Of a stretch of 64,000 nt of DNA, positions 59,800-64,000 are shown piece by piece. The notes beneath the pieces are model-generated. The model was not told where the DNA came from. It made no database searches and saw nothing but the letters and a program-made list of their open reading frames with translations. The DNA is from Eukaryota sp. TZLM1-RC (taxonomy: Eukaryota; Metamonada: BaSk clade), in NCBI GenBank assembly GCA_040285825.1, contig JAUPSS010000001.1:1178001-1242000 (forward strand), in the 5' to 3' direction. The position numbers and the translations under genes are program-made. The number at the start of each line of letters is the position of its first letter. Position 1 is the stretch's first letter.

Positions 59800-62700
59800 C
59801 CTGAAAATGAATTTATAATTGAGATTCCCGATAACATTTCTGACAAAGAAGATCAAAAAGATGACAAAAAAATGTGTTTTTTTGTCAAAAGCTTCTTGCT
59901 GTCAATGATTCTGGTCGACCTTTACTGTTTTGTGATTCCTGTGTTGCTGCTGATCAGCTATGTTGTCCCAATCGTGTTCCTGCTCAGCTTAGTCCGTTGG
60001 CTTCGATACCTTTTGCTGTTGTTCTTCGTGCTTTTTACTGAAAATCTCCGTAAAAGGATTATGGGATGTCACACCGATTTGGAAATTTTTTTCTGAAAAA
60101 AAGATAAAAACTTTTTATCGAAAAAAATCAAATTTAAAAAAATATGTTTTTTCGAAGAAAAAAACTTAGTAAAAAAATTAGCTTTAAAAGAACGTTTTGG
60201 ATCTGCAAAAACAATGTTTATTTTCTTCTGATTTAGCTGAATGTAATGAAAGCACATTGTTCCAATTGAATCATCTTCATCCAGAAGAAAATTTTCATTG
60301 TCCTAAACCAGATTCAGTTGATTATTGGCTGCAAAAATTCTGTCAATGCTTCAGAAGTATTGAAACTGATTCAGCAAATGCCTACTGGAAAAAGCTCCTG
60401 GGCCGTCTTTGTTAAATTTCGACATGTTAAAATCAGCTGTTGGTCAGTGTCCTGAAATTGCTGATGATCTTGTTCTTTTTTTCAACAATCTTCTTACGTT
60501 AAAAATTAAAGTCCCTTTTTGAGATGACCAGTGCTCGCTTAGTTGCCCTCAAAAAAAGTCAATCCAAAATCCGTCCAATTGCAATTGGAGAATCGTTTTC
60601 AAGAATTCTTGTGTCTCTTGTTTTCAATAGAATTGGGAAAAAGCCAAGGAATTTTTTTCAGTCCATTTCAATTTAAAAATCAAGACAATTGATGGTGCTT
60701 CTTCTGCTGCTCTTTCGTCGGATGTGTTTTTTTAATTCTAGTGATTCTAATTACATCTTCAATTTAGATTTTTAAGAATGCTTTCAATTCTGAATAATTT
60801 TTGGTTCTGATGATAGAGGTGATGTATACTGTGATTGGATTGATAATTCTGAAACTATTGTTGACTTTGTCTCATGTAATGTTGCAAATGATACTTTGGT
60901 TCACAGAAGAAAAACTTAATCCTGTGGCTGCTCTGGATTTTAAAGCAAAAGAAAAACATAGAAAATATGATAAAAGAAATTGAAGAGGCAAATGTCGATA
61001 GAAATACACAGCTGGTTTTTTATTGCTTTCCCATTTTCGATAAACGGAAGATTATCAGTTGAAGCAGAAACTTTTTTTGGATGACTTCCAAATAATGGTG
61101 CAAGAAAAAAACAATGAAAAGATTTGATATTTTTTTATGGCGTTCACGGATTCAATTTGCCATTATTAATAGATTACCGCGGTTTTTCAATCGAATAAGA
61201 GAAGCTTTAGCTAGACAGCAAGCAGATCAAGATTTTTGTAGAGGAAATCTTGATTCAATGATAGTCGTCCCATTAGTATTGAGTTAATTTAATTAAGTGT
61301 GCAAATTCAATAAATATATTCTGTACCTCGTTCTTCCATTTTACCTTTGCTGCAAAAGCATTTTCCTGAAGTTGAGCCTTTTTCTATTCATTTTATGGAA
61401 AATCATCCACATTGGTCTATGAAAACTTTGACCTGCTTTTCGTCTTCAGGTGTTAAACAAGGTGATCCACTTGGTCCTTTTTTTCTTTTTGTCTGGCAAT
61501 TCATCCATTAATGTGCGAATTGAAAGAAAAAAATTCCCAGAAATAGATATTGTAGCATATATGGATGACATTTCTGTAATTGCTCCGATTTCAATTCTCA
61601 AACAAATAGCAACTTTTATTCAACAGCGTTATGAAGATATTGGTCTCTCATTGAATATCTCCAAATGTTTGATTATTGGCCATGAACCAATTGATTTTTT
61701 TCATTAACGAGGTCAATGTCCCCTTTATCAATTATGATCAGTCTGGTTTTCGTTTTTGGGTTGTTATCTCGGAAATATTGAAGAAGTCAAAGGTCAACTT
61801 TTTGACTCTGTTGACTCAATTTGGAAATGAATTAGAGTCAATAGAAAATTTAAATATTGGGAAACATTTGAAATTCTGTTTCCTAAAAATTTGTTATTCT
61901 GAAAAATTTACTCATATTTTGAGATTAACATCATTGAAGTTTTGTCGAATTTTTAATGTACAAAGAACCAATTTATTTAGTAAAATTATTGGAAATTGAT
62001 GCATCTCAGTTACGAAGCCACATTTTTTTGTGGTACAAATTTTTGGTGGTGTTGATTTTCATAAGTCAAGCTACCTTTGTAAAGCTGCCTTTATCGAAGG
62101 TGGTAAAAATTTTATTTATGAATTTGTGAATCGTTTTCCTGAAAAAAATTGGTCTCATTGAAAATTGTGGCAGCACTTATCTTATTTCTTTGCAACAGGA
62201 AATTGAAACTCTTTCACCCAATATTTGGTCTCAATGTTTCCCCTCTGGTATTGTGGAACTCCCTCCAAGAAGCTTGCTCTCCTTACCACTGACTTTTTGC
62301 AAAATTGCAGAAAAAAATCTTGAAAGTTTTTAGAAAACTGGGCTATATTGTACGTCTTAGCTTGGCTAAAGAAAAAAATCCCGTTTTTGCAAACTTCTTG
62401 ATTGATCTTGAAGACAGTTGCTCAAGTTGCCTAATTTCCCAAATTCCCAACATTTGTGGCCTTCTACTTAATGATTACCAATGGACCACTGCAATTGGAA
62501 TGAGATGTTTTCTATGGCCTTGTACTTTACCAAATGATTTAATTTGTCGCTGCAAGAGTGTTGTTACGCTTTCCCATATTTTAAACTGTCAGTATTTCAT
62601 AACTTATGGCTCAATTGTTCATGACTCAGTTCGTGATCAATTATATGCCATGTGCAAAAAGTTTCAATATAGAGGCATTTATTGAGCCACTAGTACGTAA

Positions 62701-62870
62701 GCTGTCTTCAGATCAAACTGATGATTCCTTTGGTAAAAAAAGGGCAGATTTAGTAGCTCCAGGGATCGATGGTGTTCTCAATGTTGTAGATGTTGTCTCA
62801 GTTGATGTTTGCAAAAAAATTCTGCTGCTCGTTTAGTGTATTCCGCTGATTCGCCGTTATCTAACGCCGA
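59800..62870 (+). mobile_element. LINE-D, long copy interrupted by LINE-B
   Basis: Zinc-ribbon part (CQKLLAVNDSGRPLLFCDSC at about 59880), QCLFSSDLAECNEST, RT start (IAIGESFSRIL, IKTIDGASSAALSSDVF, KNAFNS), then nested LINE-B at 60785-61314, then the RT continues (VKQGDPLGP, AYMDDISVIAP), thumb, CRCKSVVTLSHILNCQYF finger, and APGIDGVLNVVDVVSVD. Many one-base homopolymer differences break the frame. Confidence 0.8.
60785..61314 (+). mobile_element. LINE-B, strongly 5'-truncated, nested in LINE-D
   Basis: Runs from NNFGSDDRG through YCDWIDNSETIVDFVS and EALARQQADQDFC to the LINE-B 3' end. ATTCTG occurs at both borders, and joining them restores the LINE-D frame (AFNSV-PRSSILPLL). Confidence 0.75.
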
Positions 62871-62876
62871 AAAAGA

Positions 62877-64000
62877 AGAAAATTGTTTGCAAGTTATCTT
62901 TAAAAGAATGCCATGGTTCCGCTAAGCAATGCCTGTTTTCAACTGAACTTGTTGAATGTGATGAAAATACTGCTCAACTTAATAAGCTCCATTCTTTTGA
63001 AGTTGTTAAATACCCTGAACCTAATGGAAGCAGAATCCCCTACCTAATTTTTTTTTACCAAAATTTTAATTTTATTTAAAAACCTATAAATCAACATCTA
63101 AAAATCCATCTCTCCCAAAAACACTAGATGCAACTCTCCCATAGTGAGATCCATGAGAGAGCAAAGTGTCAGAAACCATCTTCAACATCCCCTTAAAAAT
63201 TGAAAAACACAATTCTATTTTGCCGAAACAATCTGTTGAAATTTCTGCCAGTTCTTCTCTTTACAATCATTTCAAAATCATCCAAAAAAACGTAAAAGCA
63301 GTTGGTGCCAGTGAACCAAAAAGGGAAAATGCAAATGGATACAAATTGTATTTTTGCATGCTGTAGACTGGCCAATTTGGACAAAAGGTTCATTGTATTT
63401 TTGAGTTTGAAATTTTCAGCATTTGAAATTGAATTATGAATTTCAGAATTTACTAGCCTTTCATTTGAGGCATTACAAAAATCAACAGACATTACATCTT
63501 ATAAAATGAAACTTCCATTTAAACCAGGTAATATGACATCAGCTCTATTATTCTTATGAAAATCATCTTCAGCATCAAACAGACTTGACAACAGAGGTTC
63601 CAAGAAAGATTCAATTCTATGAAATTTACACATACAATATAACTGGTCTCTTGCAGCATCATGAACCTTGTTTCTGAAAGTAATAAAATGTTTACAATTT
63701 AACAAATGAGTAGTTGTAATTTCTCGAGAACATTTACAAATAAAATTATGAGATAAATTATCAGGCCAGATAAAAGGAACGAAATCTCATATTCAGAGTT
63801 CAAGCAGACTCGGTTAAGAGAGTACCATAAACTTGGGGAATTGTTGTTACTTAGGCAGAAGAAGTACTGTCACACATATCTTGTAAAAGATTTGCAAAAG
63901 CGGGATTCTTATTTGGCCAAGCCAGGTCTAACATCAAATTTCAAGCATTCAAAAAAATCTTTGACAATTTTTGTTGAAGCTTTTTACAGCAAAACTGTAA
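62877..64000. repeat. Third copy of the LINE junction seen at 32.65 and 42.15 kb
   Basis: Matches 42154-43270: the plus-strand KLSLKECHGSAKQCLF segment followed by inverted LINE-A 3' end (minus strand: DDFEMIVKRRTGRNFNRLF; LEPLLSSLFDAEDDF). It differs mostly by one-base length changes in A/T runs. It continues past the window end. Confidence 0.85.

Noticed and set aside
63193-63705. Separate small minus-strand genes near the right end
   Set aside because: They are LINE-A 3' coding sequence in the third copy of the composite block.
1-64000. CRISPR arrays, rRNA genes or prokaryotic operons with ribosome binding sites
   Set aside because: No regularly spaced short repeats, no rRNA sequence and no Shine-Dalgarno pattern were seen.

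Overview
The window looks like nuclear DNA of an AT-rich, intron-poor protist, possibly an amoeboid one. The evidence is eukaryotic housekeeping genes (SRP68, MBF1, a GT92 glycosyltransferase, a TRIM-like RING/B-box protein, a possible Mrc1/claspin-like protein), AATAAA signals just after several stop codons, long uninterrupted coding frames, and a dense load of non-LTR retrotransposons and MULE DNA transposons. I cannot name the species.

Layout. 1-1142: 5' part of SRP68 (minus). 1.7-3.2 kb: retrotransposon debris. About 4.7-27.12 kb: an island of roughly 20 densely packed, AT-rich, intronless gene remnants of nucleocytoplasmic giant-virus type: GIY-YIG nuclease with zinc knuckle, dTMP kinase-deoxyribonucleotidase fusion, RBR ubiquitin ligase, LRR-RING, ParB-HNH, LRR, NADAR, two BCS1-like AAA ATPases, GNAT and several unknowns. 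At least nine share the motif AAAAATGAWTWTTTTTTT directly before the start codon. Most carry nonsense codons or frameshifts. Five are also interrupted by host elements, some with clean target-site duplications: a MULE (9 bp, 8 of 9 matching), a new 536-bp retroposon-like element (13 bp), LINE-A (12 bp), LINE-B (10 bp) and two LINE-C pieces. The island is therefore an old endogenous viral element resident in the host chromosome. Its right edge cuts into a host RCC1-repeat gene at about 27.12 kb.

27.1-30 kb: secreted-type RCC1/beta-solenoid gene. 30.0-32.9 kb and 39.5-42.4 kb: a nearly identical 2.95-kb direct duplication holding an SRP68 fragment, a possible P-loop gene and LINE pieces; part of it recurs a third time at 62.9-64 kb. 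33-36 kb: LINE remnants. 36.5-38.6 kb: an intact RING-kinase-coiled coil-LRR gene. 42.3-45.8 kb: the most complete LINE-A copy. 46.9-47.8 kb: unknown host gene. 49.9-51.8 kb: possible Fanzor remnant, second MULE, LINE pieces. 52.7-54.1 kb GT92; 55.0-55.4 kb MBF1; 56.4-57.5 kb acidic Mrc1-like gene; 57.8-59.3 kb TRIM-like gene; 59.8 kb to the end: nested LINEs.

The LINE families share one plan: CCHC zinc knuckle, reverse transcriptase with YMDD, a C-C-H-C finger after the RT and a restriction-like endonuclease-like tail. Many frame breaks fall in A/T homopolymers, also in host genes, so some are probably sequence errors. The nonsense codons and insertions with target-site duplications are not explained that way.
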